64,000 bases of DNA from an uncultured Bacteroidales bacterium. Lineage in GTDB: Bacteria > Bacteroidota > Bacteroidia > Bacteroidales > FEN-979. The notes beneath the pieces are model-generated. The model saw nothing but the letters and a program-made list of their open reading frames with translations. It was not told where the DNA came from and ran no database searches. Positions 25,510 to 34,736 of this stretch are shown here, one piece after another. Where the stretch lies: assembly GCA_903837605.1 (NCBI GenBank), contig CAILVF010000031.1, positions 1 through 64,000 on the forward strand, read 5' to 3'. How positions within the stretch are numbered: position 1 is the first letter of the stretch; each line of letters opens with the position of its first letter. Position numbers and translations under genes: made by a program.

Positions 25510-26596
25510 CGAATTCCCATACTCCATCAGGTAAGCTTTGATAAACTCAGTGAGGTCCCCGTCAAGCACTCCCTGTGTATCGGAAGTCTCAAATGTGGTC
25601 CGCAGGTCCTTTACCATTTTATAAGGATGCAGCACATAAGAACGTATCTGCGAGCCCCATTCGATACGCTTTTTCCCGCTTTCGATAACCGCGATCTTTT
25701 CCCTCTGCTTCCTGAGTTCGATTTCGTACAACTGTGATTTAAGCATCTTCAGGGCTTTTTCACGGTTCTGTCCCTGGGAGCGGGTTTCCTGGCACTCAAT
25801 GATAATGCCGGTTGGCTCATGTTTAAGCCTCACCGCCGTTTCAACCTTGTTCACGTTCTGTCCGCCCGGACCGCTGCTTCGGAAGGTATCCCAGGAAATT
25901 TCCGCTGGATTTATTTCTATCACAATATCATCATCGATGATAGGATAGGCGTAGACAGAGGCAAATGAAGTATGGCGTTTATGGTTCGAATCGAAAGGTG
26001 AGAGGCGTACCAGCCTGTGCACCCCGTTTTCACCCTTAAGGTAACCGTAGGCATAGTCACCTTCGATTTCAAGGGTGACCTGCTTTATCCCCGCCACATC
26101 GCCTTCCTGGAAGTCCAGTTCCTTGACCTTGTATTTATTTCGCTCGGCATAGCGTATGTACATTCGCATCAGCATCTGGGCCCAGTCCTGGCTCTCAGTG
26201 CCTCCTGCCCCCGAGTTGATCTGGACAATGGCGCTCAGCCTGTCTTCCTCCCCGCTCAGCATATTGCGGAATTCGAGGTTCTCAACGAGAGTAAGGGTTT
26301 CCTTGAACTGTTTGTCCAGATCCGCCTCGGTGCCCTCTCCCTGGATATAGAAATCCCACAGGATCATCAGCTCCTCAAAACTTGCCTGGCCGTTTTGGTA
26401 TGCCCCGGTCCAGATCTTCTTATCCCTTATTGATTTTAAAACCTGCTCCGCTGCTTTTGAATTATTCCAGAACCCGGGAGCCTGGGTAAGCTGCTCTTCT
26501 TCCCCGATCAGGGCGAGTTTCTTGTCGACGTCAAAGATACCTCCTCAAGGCATCAAGCCTTGTCTGAAGATCTTTCATTTGTTCCTGGCTGACCAT
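25507..26596 (-). CDS. prfB: Peptide chain release factor 2, expressed by programmed +1 frameshift
   Basis: Reading starts at ATG 26596-26594 ([11 protein letters not shown]), reaches an in-frame TGA at codon 22 (26533-26531), shifts +1 there and continues from GAC at 26532 to the TAG at 25507; the full product is 362 aa, normal for RF2. The frameshift site CTTTGAC is preceded by AGGAGG three bases upstream (see 26530-26550). Motifs after the shift: [16 protein letters not shown] segment [15 protein letters not shown], and the catalytic GGQ in [16 protein letters not shown]. It releases peptides at UGA and UAA, so the frameshift autoregulates its own supply. The start follows the recX stop by one base. 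Confidence 0.93.
26530..26550 (-). promoter_or_regulatory. RF2 programmed frameshift site
   Basis: The minus strand reads AGGAGG-TAT-CTT-TGA-C at 26545-26530. The AGGAGG internal Shine-Dalgarno and CTT TGA C slippery stop match the E. coli prfB layout with the same spacing. The stop is in frame with the ATG at 26596. Confidence 0.93.
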
Positions 26597-26597
26597 A

Positions 26598-27146
26598 TCA
26601 GATTTTTAGTTCATCAAGTGTTTTCAGGATCAGGTCACTTTCATAACCTTTCCCTAATGCAAAAGTGAATAATTTATCCCGGAAATTCAAGGATTTTCCC
26701 GAATTTAATTCTCCTTTCTTAAGGGGGCGGATGTCTTTTGCCTTTTTGCTGATCAGGTCCCCGAGGACAAGCAAGTATGAATCCTCGTCAATCTCTTTAA
26801 GAGCCGAAATGATAAGTTTTTCGGGTATCCTCCTGGCCCTGAGCTCAAACGTGATCCTTATCCTTCCCCATTTGTTCACCCTCCATTTGCCTCTCACAAA
26901 AGCCCTTGCAAACCGTTCATCGCTGATGAACCCTTCTTCGCTGAGCTGGCTGAGAATGCCCCGGACCTTGCCCGCCGGCACCTGCAGGGACTTTAGTTTT
27001 AACTCAACTTCCTTTTCGCTCCTTTCGCGGTAACTGCAGAAATATCGGATCTTTTCAAGTACGAGAGAGGGATCGGAAGCAAACGAAACAACCTCTTTTG
27101 TTCTGTCTTCCTGCTTATTTACCGGCCTTTTGAAGTTTCTCGACAT
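26598..27146 (-). CDS. recX: Regulatory protein RecX
   Basis: 182 aa from ATG 27146 (MSRNFKRPVNKQEDR); an in-frame TTG at 27182 is less likely. Three-helix RecX repeats with RYFCSYRERSEKEVELKL, EGFISDERFARAFVRGKWRVNKWG and IRITFELRARRIPEKLI. RecX modulates RecA filaments. No recA gene is in this window. Its TGA ends one base before the prfB ATG (TGATATG), so the pair is translationally coupled; the neighbouring gene on the other side is divergent. Confidence 0.9.
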   Translation of the reverse strand: MSRNFKRPVNKQEDRTKEVVSFASDPSLVLEKIRYFCSYRERSEKEVELKLKSLQVPAGKVRGILSQLSEEGFISDERFARAFVRGKWRVNKWGRIRITFELRARRIPEKLIISALKEIDEDSYLLVLGDLISKKAKDIRPLKKGELNSGKSLNFRDKLFTFALGKGYESDLILKTLDELKI

Positions 27147-27160
27147 CTGTCGAAGATCAT

Positions 27161-27168
27161 TATATTTG
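27161..27168 (+). promoter_or_regulatory. -7 promoter element of the DUF4838 gene
   Basis: TATATTTG matches TAnnTTTG exactly, 38 bases before the ATG at 27207, within the 60-base divergent spacer with recX. Confidence 0.6.
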
Positions 27169-27206
27169 TAAAGATAACGCAAAACGGGAACGGATTTAAT
27201 TCGTAT

Positions 27207-29471
27207 ATGAGAAAATTTATTGTCTGGATAAGCATGCTTACGGCTTTTACTTCGGTAAATTCACAAACCCCGCAAATTACAATACAGGGCCAACAGGTAA
27301 ACCTTGAAAGGTTCCGGATCATCACCCCGGCCAGGCCTTCTCCCGCTGAACAAAAAGCAGCAGCGGAGCTGCAAAAATACCTTGAGATTATCTCGGGAGT
27401 AAAGCTTGGAATCACCGATGACCAGGAGAAGATGAAAACCTGTGAATTCGTGATCGGCAGTTCAAACCGGGTCCCCGAATCAATTGATCTTGTAAAGACC
27501 GATCCCGATGGTTTTATCATCCGGAATTTCGGAACCAGGATCGTCCTTGCCGGCGGTTCACATAAAGGTAGTTTGTATGCTGTTTACACTTTTCTCGAGA
27601 AATACCTGGGCTGCAGGTTTTATGCACCGGATGCCGAAACCATACCGGTTCAGAAAGATATCAGGCTGCCTGAATTGAATTATACAGGTCATCCGGCATT
27701 CAAAGACAGGGAAGTTTTTTATACGGTCATGGAGGACAAGGATTTCCTTGATAAAAGCCGCTGCGACCTGATGGCCTGGGGCAGCAGCAGGAACTGGGGC
27801 CTGTGGGTGCATACCATGTTCAGGCTGGTGCCCCCTGAACAATATTTCAAGCCCCATCCTGAATACTATGCTTTGTTTGGAGGTGAACGCCGCAAGACCC
27901 AGCTTTGCCTGAGCAATCCTGATGTGCTGAAACTTACTGTGGATACCCTCAGGAAAATGATGCAGGCCAATCCTGAAGCAAAATACTGGTCGGTCTCCCA
28001 GATGGACACCTATGGAAACTGCGAATGCCCTGAATGCAGCGCGGTCAATGCCCGGGAGGGTTCGCCTTCGGGATCCTACCTGGAGTTTGTGAACAAAGTG
28101 GCTGCAGCTTTTCCCGACAAGGTGATCTCAACCCTCGCTTACCAGTTCACCCGGAAACCGCCATTACACGTGAAGCCCGCATCAAACGTGAATATCATGC
28201 TGTGCACCATAGAATGTGACCGCCGGCTTCCGATAGAAAAGGATACTTCGGCCGGATCCTTCCTCAGGGATATACAGGGCTGGTCAAAGATCGCTCCCGA
28301 CATCCTCATCTGGGATTACGTGATACAGTTTACCAATATGATCGCGCCCTTCCCTAATTTCAATGTGATGCAGCCCAACCTGCAGATGTTCAGGAAATAC
28401 GGGGCGGGAAGGATCTTCGAACAGGGTTGCCACGGTACCTATTCCGAAAGCCAGGAACTTCGCTCCTGGCTTTTGTCACGCCTCGAATGGGATCCGGGTT
28501 ACAGGCTGGATTCGCTGATTTATGATTTCACCGAAGGCTATTACGGCAAAGCTGGTGTCTTTATAAGGAAATATTTTGATGAAATGAACCGGGCCGTTGC
28601 GGGTTCTGATAAATCCCTTTGGATATATTCCTCTCCTCAACAGGAAACCAATACGTTTCTAAGCGCGGAACTGATAGCAAAATACAATTCTTACTTTGAC
28701 CAGGCTGAGAAGGCAGTCGCCGGCGATTCGGCTCTAACGGTCAGGGTCCGCAAAGCAAGGCTCCCGCTTCGTTACGCCATCATTGAAATTTCCAAAAAAA
28801 ACATTCTCGGCCCTGATGGGTTCCTCGGGATGAAGAATGGAAAATACCAGCTCAGGCCTGACGTAAAGGAACAATTGAATGTTTTCACAGACCAGGCCCG
28901 GCTTTACGGGGTGAAGTCGGTTACCGAAAGCGGACTGAGCGTGGATGATTACGCAAGCGAAGCAAGGCGTTTTTTTCAGGTCGCTTATACACCTCACCTT
29001 GCGGTCGGCAAACACTATACAACCTCCACTCCGCCCGCTTTAAAATACGTGGCCGACGGACCGGGTTCCCTCACTGACGGGAAGCGTGGTTCAACAAATT
29101 ATTATGTACTGTGGCAGGGATGGGAAGGGGAGGATTTTGAAGCAGTCGTCGACCTGGGCAGGATCACGGGCTTTAATTATGTGAGCGCCGAATTCCTGCA
29201 GGACCTGAACTCCTGGATATTCTATCCTGAACAAATTATTATATCTGTGTCGGCCGATGGCAAAGTGTTCAGGGAGGCTGCCGTCTTTGAACAAGCCGTG
29301 GATCCTGCCCGGAAACTTTTTATCGGTGAGGCAGGGAAAAAGATCGTGGCAACGAAAGCGCGTTATGTGAAATTCTATGCCCGTGGCCTGAAAACATGCC
29401 CTGAATGGCATATCGGCCATGGCAGCAAATCATGGATCTTTGTTGATGAGCTGATAGTGGACCGCCGCTGA
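27207..29471 (+). CDS. DUF4838 glycoside-hydrolase-like protein with C-terminal discoidin-like domain
   Basis: 754 aa. Signal peptide about 1-20 (MRKFIVWISMLTAFTSVNSQ). An N-terminal alpha-glucuronidase-type domain contains PSPAEQKAAAELQKYLE. The DUF4838 core contains YTFLEKYLGCRFYAPDAETIP and NCECPECSAVNAREG; the Cys-rich motif NCECPEC is a family hallmark as I remember it. The C-terminus (about 620-754) looks like an F5/8-type C carbohydrate-binding domain, with GRITGFNYVSAEFL and KARYVKFYARGL. It is presumably periplasmic or surface-exposed and acts on plant or host glycans. It is convergent with a GH38 mannosidase. No SusC/SusD pair is seen in the window. Confidence 0.87.
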   Translation: MRKFIVWISMLTAFTSVNSQTPQITIQGQQVNLERFRIITPARPSPAEQKAAAELQKYLEIISGVKLGITDDQEKMKTCEFVIGSSNRVPESIDLVKTDPDGFIIRNFGTRIVLAGGSHKGSLYAVYTFLEKYLGCRFYAPDAETIPVQKDIRLPELNYTGHPAFKDREVFYTVMEDKDFLDKSRCDLMAWGSSRNWGLWVHTMFRLVPPEQYFKPHPEYYALFGGERRKTQLCLSNPDVLKLTVDTLRKMMQANPEAKYWSVSQMDTYGNCECPECSAVNAREGSPSGSYLEFVNKVAAAFPDKVISTLAYQFTRKPPLHVKPASNVNIMLCTIECDRRLPIEKDTSAGSFLRDIQGWSKIAPDILIWDYVIQFTNMIAPFPNFNVMQPNLQMFRKYGAGRIFEQGCHGTYSESQELRSWLLSRLEWDPGYRLDSLIYDFTEGYYGKAGVFIRKYFDEMNRAVAGSDKSLWIYSSPQQETNTFLSAELIAKYNSYFDQAEKAVAGDSALTVRVRKARLPLRYAIIEISKKNILGPDGFLGMKNGKYQLRPDVKEQLNVFTDQARLYGVKSVTESGLSVDDYASEARRFFQVAYTPHLAVGKHYTTSTPPALKYVADGPGSLTDGKRGSTNYYVLWQGWEGEDFEAVVDLGRITGFNYVSAEFLQDLNSWIFYPEQIIISVSADGKVFREAAVFEQAVDPARKLFIGEAGKKIVATKARYVKFYARGLKTCPEWHIGHGSKSWIFVDELIVDRR

Positions 29472-29480
29472 CCATTGTTT

Positions 29481-29529
29481 GCAAGTCGGCAGTCAGCAGT
29501 CACTATTCACCAGTCCCCAGTCACTATCT
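29481..29529. repeat. 7-base array between convergent glycan genes
   Basis: Units GCAAGTC, GGCAGTC, AGCAGTC, ACTATTC, ACCAGTC, CCCAGTC, ACTATCT fill the 62-base gap between the DUF4838 stop (29471) and the GH38 stop (complement of 29534-29536). Confidence 0.85.
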
Positions 29530-29533
29530 GCTT

Positions 29534-32500
29534 CTACTTCTGTTTCTCAAACACATCAATCTCCCTGAAATAATAGGGCCCGTGGGCGCAGTCTTCGGTT
29601 ACCCACATCAGGTAACGCCACGACCTGCCTTTGTTCGGGTAAATCGAGTACAGCGCTTTTGAATTGCCCCACACATCGCATGGAGGAATGCTCATCATAT
29701 ACGTCCAGCCTGCAGCCTTGGGATCGCCGCCGGGATCAGGAGGTACAGGGGAATTCGATCCCCATAGGGATAGAAACTCTGCACCCCTGTGCATATTCAG
29801 GTTGGCAAACATATGTATGCTGTCGATCTCGATCTCCTTCTGGAGATCCATCCAAACACGGCTTTCACCTTCATCAAACCAGATATCATTGACAGAATCA
29901 TTCGACCGGAGATCGAACATGCCGTCGACCAGGGGAGACAGATTCATGCCCTGGGCCGGCTTCTTCTTTATGGTCGTATCGGGAGTGCTGTAAAAGTATT
30001 TCACTGTAACCCCGTTTGGCACGCGCAGGTCGGCATAATCGTTTCTTGTGACTTTGCCGGGCAGGTCGTTGAGATTGCGGTTCCTGCTGATCCTGCAAAC
30101 GGCAAGGGAAGGGGCATTCGCATCCACGTAGGACCTGGGGAGATTCAGTGCCAACGGGCTTTTCCATGAATAATCATCGTAAAGCGGCATAGCCGGAACT
30201 ACCTGGTCGGATGGATCATCCGAAACGCTCATTGCGAAGATCTTTATAGCTTTATTTTGCGGAAGCTGCACATAGCCTGCCGATGGGTTCACGGGAATGC
30301 TGTATTTGAAAATGTAAGCATACTGGTATGGCAGGTTGGATGTATCTTTATGAACATGGGTTGCAAACCAGGCGACTTCATCACGCTTGATAAATCCTTT
30401 ATCTACATACTTCAGGCGGCCGAGCTTATCCCAAACCCTGTTGTCGTACTGCCCGATCTTTCCTGAATAAGCCTGAACCCTGAGACTTGATTTTACGTTG
30501 CCTGCCCTGAACACACCGTTGGTGTCGTCACTGGCGGCGGCGAGGAAGAACAGCCTGCTGTAATTCCCGGTCTTCGGAAGCAATATTTTCTGCCCGTTGC
30601 AGCTGATGGCATTGTTCTTGCCATCGGCCCTGGGTCCGAGGGTAAACTCAATCCCATCCACCGTAAGTGTGGAAGGAAACAATTCTGCGGGTATGCTTAT
30701 CCCGTTATCGTCAAATTTTCCGTTCTTTTTATTGTTATCGCTGCTTACAACGTCTTCCTCATATGCAAGTGGCAGGGGAATGCTTACCGGGGTGAACAGT
30801 TTCTCTGATGGTTTATCAAGCTGGATCCTGAAACTCCTGATGGCATATTTGTCGAAATTCACGACCAGTTTCCCGTTCACCGGTTGTATGCTGCCTAAAG
30901 TTCTTTCCTGCCCGTCGACTTCAACTGCTGTGAGGACTTTGGAAAGGAAACTGAATTCAACATTCTGTGCTTCTTTTCCCAGGAGCTCCTGCACACGGAT
31001 AATAATATCGTTATTGTTTTCGGCTTTTTTAATTGCCCTGATATCTACCTGTGGGCTGGAGATTTTCACAAATGAATACGTCTTTCCAAAGGAACCCTGG
31101 TGCTGGGGTACGACGAAAGCTCTTACAGGCTGGTTCAGCATCCTGGCCTGCCATTCGGTGAGTGCAGTGCGCCAGTCGCCTTTATGCGGATAAATAGCAT
31201 AAACGAAATCATGGTTGCCGAAATCCTGGCTTGCCTGCTCATGGTAGGTATTGGCGACAGGAGTATACAGCAGTGTAAGGCGCAGTGTTTTATCATCAGG
31301 TTTGTCGGATCCGAATTTGGAGTCTTCGAGTATGCTGACGCCGAAGTTGCCCGATTTATCAGTCAGGTCAAACCATTCGCGGGAGGGTACTTCGTATTTT
31401 TTTTCATTGTTGGTTGAACGTTCAACAGTGCCCAGCCCAAGGTTGTAAGTAGCATTCGGGTTCGATGCGGTTAAGGGGAATGAAGCTTTGAGGCTCACGC
31501 CTTTCGACTGCCAGGCGACCTCGTTGCGAACTACGATACACTCCTGCCCGGCAGTTAGGGAGATATACTGGGTGAAATCAGAATTCCTGCCTTTACGCTC
31601 TATTTTAATCACATCGCTGAGGTTGCTGTTGTATACCAGGCTTATCGTTGCAGGTCCTTTGACATAATCGATGGGCGGGTTTTTCCGGTCGCGCCAGTCC
31701 ATATTCCAGGCCGGCCAGTATTCGGGGTATTCATGCAGAAATTCCAGGCGGGCCGGGGCCGACAGCATTTCCTTATTCATGCGTTTGTCGAAAATACTGC
31801 TGATGTCGCCATTCTGGTTCAGGGTAACTTTAAGGAATTCATTCTCCATGCTGTTTGCAGTGGCTTTCAATGCCGTTTTCAATACGGGAGCTGTTACAGA
31901 GGGCTGGACGTCGAACACCGAAATTCCCAGCGACGGGAGGGAAGCAAGGAATAAGATACGCATGGAATGTTTCGTCTTGTACTGGATCTGAACAGGAACC
32001 TCTTTATCGTCGGGCCCCATTACTTTTACGAATTCAGGAGGGGCATCAGGATAGTTAAGTTCCACTTCAACAATAGCTTTGCGTGGGATTGAAAGCGGGT
32101 TGTAAACCGCAACGCTCTGTCCGCTGCCCCTGGTATCCATACCATGGATCACCGAAGCTGCCGAAGACTGCAAAGCGCCGGAGAAAAGGTTAAGCCCCAG
32201 CACCTCATCATTCCATGCATATTCATAAGCTTTCGGGATACATGTCCCCGGCAGGATGTCATGCATCTGGCTGCCAAGCACCAGCCACCATGCCGAATTA
32301 AGTTGTGACTGCGGATATCTGACACCTCCGGCCAGGTCTGCGAAAACGGCAAGTGGCTCTGCAGCCTGTGCCAGCAGTTCATTCTTCCTGTTCCAGCGTT
32401 TCATATAGGCTTGTGAGGTGAGGGATCCTGCAGAATGCTGGGTCAGCAGGAGATCCCCTGAATAGGTGGGAAGCTTTGCCGACTGGGCTTCGGTAAGGTC

Positions 32501-33370
32501 CCTGAAAAGCTGGTCGGATGAACACAGGTACAGTTGTATTTTGCTGTCGGGATTGTTCAATGAACCTATTGCATTCTTAACGGCTGCCAGGGAAGGAGAT
32601 CCGCCGACGTCGCCGGTGCCATAATACCTGTAATCGGCATAAACACCATATTTTTTCCCATTATCCAGAACACGGTCAACCCATGCTTTGACGGTATCAC
32701 AGCGGGGCTCTACATCCCCGGCATAGTCGGTGGCATTGAGGGCGGCAAGCACTCCCTTGCCGTCGGTGCCTTTCCAGTTTCCAATATTAAACGGGATGCC
32801 TATGGCCGAGCCCCACTCCAGCTTCTGGGTCGAAAAACCTTTCACCCCGGCATGGGCAAGCGCCGATGGCAGGCTGGCCTGGAAGCCAAAGCAATCGGGA
32901 AGCAGGAAATCCACACTCTCTTTCCCGAATTCACTCCTGAAATAATTGTTTCCGTATAACACATGGCGGATGATGGATTCGGGGGAAGGAATGTTGGCAT
33001 CGCATTCATCCACCGAAGAACCTCCGACAAACCACCTGCCCTGGTTAATGTATTTTTTTACTTTCTCATACCGTTCGGGATAATATTCCTTCATCATCCT
33101 GTAACGCCTGGCGCCTGAAAAGGTAAAAACATATTGTTTGTACTTCTCAAAGAGCAGGAAATTATCATCCATCGTTGCCTTGATGAATTTATTGATAGTC
33201 TCTTCGTAATCCCATCTCCACTCGGTATCCAGGTGTGCGTAAGCCACTGTGTAGAGCACAGGTTCGGTATTGAGATCGTACCTGGGCAAAGATTTTTTTA
33301 CCTCAGGCTGACAATAACCCTTTCCGCAAAGAAAAAAAAGGGAACATAAAAGAATGGCTAAGTATTTCAT
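29534..33370 (-). CDS. GH38-family alpha-mannosidase (1278 aa, exported)
   Basis: Signal peptide about 1-20 (MKYLAILLCSLFFLCGKGYC). The GH38 catalytic domain has the zinc motif YAHLDTEWRWDYEE (His and Asp), the nucleophile region FLLPDCFGFQASLPSAL, TQHSAGSLTSQAYMKR (third zinc ligand) and SQMHDILPGTCIPKA, all in normal order, followed by the beta-sandwich middle and C-terminal domains. The last about 150 residues look like an additional carbohydrate-binding module. It cleaves alpha-mannosides from N-glycan- or mannan-like substrates in the periplasm or at the surface. It is convergent with the DUF4838 gene, with a repeat array between the stops; a glycan-degradation role for the pair is inferred. 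Confidence 0.92.
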   Translation of the reverse strand: MKYLAILLCSLFFLCGKGYCQPEVKKSLPRYDLNTEPVLYTVAYAHLDTEWRWDYEETINKFIKATMDDNFLLFEKYKQYVFTFSGARRYRMMKEYYPERYEKVKKYINQGRWFVGGSSVDECDANIPSPESIIRHVLYGNNYFRSEFGKESVDFLLPDCFGFQASLPSALAHAGVKGFSTQKLEWGSAIGIPFNIGNWKGTDGKGVLAALNATDYAGDVEPRCDTVKAWVDRVLDNGKKYGVYADYRYYGTGDVGGSPSLAAVKNAIGSLNNPDSKIQLYLCSSDQLFRDLTEAQSAKLPTYSGDLLLTQHSAGSLTSQAYMKRWNRKNELLAQAAEPLAVFADLAGGVRYPQSQLNSAWWLVLGSQMHDILPGTCIPKAYEYAWNDEVLGLNLFSGALQSSAASVIHGMDTRGSGQSVAVYNPLSIPRKAIVEVELNYPDAPPEFVKVMGPDDKEVPVQIQYKTKHSMRILFLASLPSLGISVFDVQPSVTAPVLKTALKATANSMENEFLKVTLNQNGDISSIFDKRMNKEMLSAPARLEFLHEYPEYWPAWNMDWRDRKNPPIDYVKGPATISLVYNSNLSDVIKIERKGRNSDFTQYISLTAGQECIVVRNEVAWQSKGVSLKASFPLTASNPNATYNLGLGTVERSTNNEKKYEVPSREWFDLTDKSGNFGVSILEDSKFGSDKPDDKTLRLTLLYTPVANTYHEQASQDFGNHDFVYAIYPHKGDWRTALTEWQARMLNQPVRAFVVPQHQGSFGKTYSFVKISSPQVDIRAIKKAENNNDIIIRVQELLGKEAQNVEFSFLSKVLTAVEVDGQERTLGSIQPVNGKLVVNFDKYAIRSFRIQLDKPSEKLFTPVSIPLPLAYEEDVVSSDNNKKNGKFDDNGISIPAELFPSTLTVDGIEFTLGPRADGKNNAISCNGQKILLPKTGNYSRLFFLAAASDDTNGVFRAGNVKSSLRVQAYSGKIGQYDNRVWDKLGRLKYVDKGFIKRDEVAWFATHVHKDTSNLPYQYAYIFKYSIPVNPSAGYVQLPQNKAIKIFAMSVSDDPSDQVVPAMPLYDDYSWKSPLALNLPRSYVDANAPSLAVCRISRNRNLNDLPGKVTRNDYADLRVPNGVTVKYFYSTPDTTIKKKPAQGMNLSPLVDGMFDLRSNDSVNDIWFDEGESRVWMDLQKEIEIDSIHMFANLNMHRGAEFLSLWGSNSPVPPDPGGDPKAAGWTYMMSIPPCDVWGNSKALYSIYPNKGRSWRYLMWVTEDCAHGPYYFREIDVFEKQK

Positions 33371-33500
33371 ATATGCCTGGTTACGTTTAATAAAATCCCT
33401 TCATCCCGGTTGTTTCCCTGTAAAAGTATAAACACCGGAAATCAGGGCCCGGATTCCAATCCTCCGGTAAAAATAGAAAATTTTTTATTGGGGAAATCCA

Positions 33501-33508
33501 TACCTTTG
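33501..33508 (+). promoter_or_regulatory. -7 promoter element for the first TlpA-like gene
   Basis: TACCTTTG matches TAnnTTTG exactly, ending 23 bases before the ATG at 33532. The remaining 161-base divergent gap from the GH38 gene holds no other clear signal. Confidence 0.65.
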
Positions 33509-33531
33509 CAATCAATTATAAAAACCATCGC

Positions 33532-34668
33532 ATGAAAAAAATCGCTTTACTCCTTTTTATAGGGGCCATCCTGGCATCCTGCGCAGGGAAAAAGGACAGT
33601 TTCACCATCAGTGGAAAGATCATCGGCATTGACAGTGGCACTGTTTATCTTCAGAAATATGAGGTTTCGGATTGGGTGAAAATCGACTCCGCCAAACTTC
33701 AGAAAGGTTCGTTTACTTTCAAAGGAAAGGTTGGCCTTCCCGAAATGTGGTTTATTACCGATAAAAGCAAGTTGTTTTTGCCGGTTTTCGTTGAGAATGC
33801 AAACATCAATATAGAAGTCTATGCCGACAGTGTGGATAAAGCAAATGTCAGCGGTTCCGTCACCCACGACCTGTTTAAAAAATACCAGAAACAAAGTGAC
33901 AGCCTGAACAAGCTGATGGAAGCCTGTTACAAGGAGTACCGTACTGCAAAAGAGGCAAACGATACTTTGAAAATGAAAAAAGCCGATTCGGCTTCCGACG
34001 CTCTTGATAAGGCTGTTAAAGCCAATGTCGTTGCTTTTGCAAAGTCTTATCCCACCTCTGTGGTCGGGCCATACCTGATCATGCGTTCAGCATACCAGTT
34101 TGATCTCCCCGAACTCGAAGCATCTGCAGCAATATTCGATACCAGCCTGAATACCTCTACTTATGTGCAGACCATTAAGAAGAGAATTGATATTCTAAAG
34201 TCGGTTCAGATAGGCCAGGTAGCTCCTGACTTCACACTCAACGATACGACCGGGAAACCGCTTACCTTGTCGTCGCTCAAGGGGAAAGTGCTTCTTGTTG
34301 ATTTCTGGGCATCCTGGTGCGGCCCCTGCCGTGGCGAAAACCCGAATGTGGTAAAGGCGTTCACAGCCTATAATAAAAAGGGTTTTGATATCCTTGGGGT
34401 TTCCTTCGACAAGGATCATGCAAAATGGGTTAAGGCCATAAAAGATGACGGGCTTACATGGAACCAGGTTTCCGATCTCCAGGGTTGGGGCAATGCTGCC
34501 GGAAAACTTTACGGGATCATGTCGATCCCTGCCAATGTGCTGCTTGACAAAGACATGAAGATTGTCGCCAGGAACCTCCGCGGTGAGGATCTTACAAAGA
34601 AACTTGCAGAACTATTAGGCCCTGCCTTACCGGAAAAGAAAGCGGCCGTAAAAAAGGGAAAGAAGTAA
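33532..34668 (+). CDS. DUF4369 / TlpA-like thioredoxin lipoprotein
   Basis: 378 aa. Lipoprotein signal MKKIALLLFIGAILASCAGK with lipobox LASC. The N-terminal domain (about 25-120) has the DUF4369 beta pattern FTISGKIIGIDSGTVYLQK. A C-terminal redoxin domain (about 235-370) has WASWCGPCRGENPNV with the redox CGPC pair and the cis-Pro region MSIPANVLLDKD. Such proteins work in periplasmic thiol redox, for example cytochrome c maturation or disulfide reduction. It is followed by a second redoxin gene after 68 bases, separated by a stable hairpin. Confidence 0.9.
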   Translation: MKKIALLLFIGAILASCAGKKDSFTISGKIIGIDSGTVYLQKYEVSDWVKIDSAKLQKGSFTFKGKVGLPEMWFITDKSKLFLPVFVENANINIEVYADSVDKANVSGSVTHDLFKKYQKQSDSLNKLMEACYKEYRTAKEANDTLKMKKADSASDALDKAVKANVVAFAKSYPTSVVGPYLIMRSAYQFDLPELEASAAIFDTSLNTSTYVQTIKKRIDILKSVQIGQVAPDFTLNDTTGKPLTLSSLKGKVLLVDFWASWCGPCRGENPNVVKAFTAYNKKGFDILGVSFDKDHAKWVKAIKDDGLTWNQVSDLQGWGNAAGKLYGIMSIPANVLLDKDMKIVARNLRGEDLTKKLAELLGPALPEKKAAVKKGKK

Positions 34669-34687
34669 AAATCGAATTTTCATTGAT

Positions 34688-34715
34688 GCCGCCGGGATAG
34701 TTTTATCCCGGCGGT
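34688..34715. terminator. Strong hairpin between the two TlpA-like genes
   Basis: GCCGCCGGGATA-GTTT-TATCCCGGCGGT forms a 12-pair stem (one G-T pair) with a four-base loop. No T-run follows on the plus strand, so it may slow or stop transcription only in part, or protect the upstream mRNA 3' end. Confidence 0.6.
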
Positions 34716-34736
34716 GCTATTATCCGAAGTTACCAA

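Noticed and set aside
25507..26367. Truncated or frameshifted prfB pseudogene
   Set aside because: The apparent break at 26533 is the programmed frameshift AGGAGG-TAT-CTT-TGA-C in frame with ATG 26596; the product is full length.
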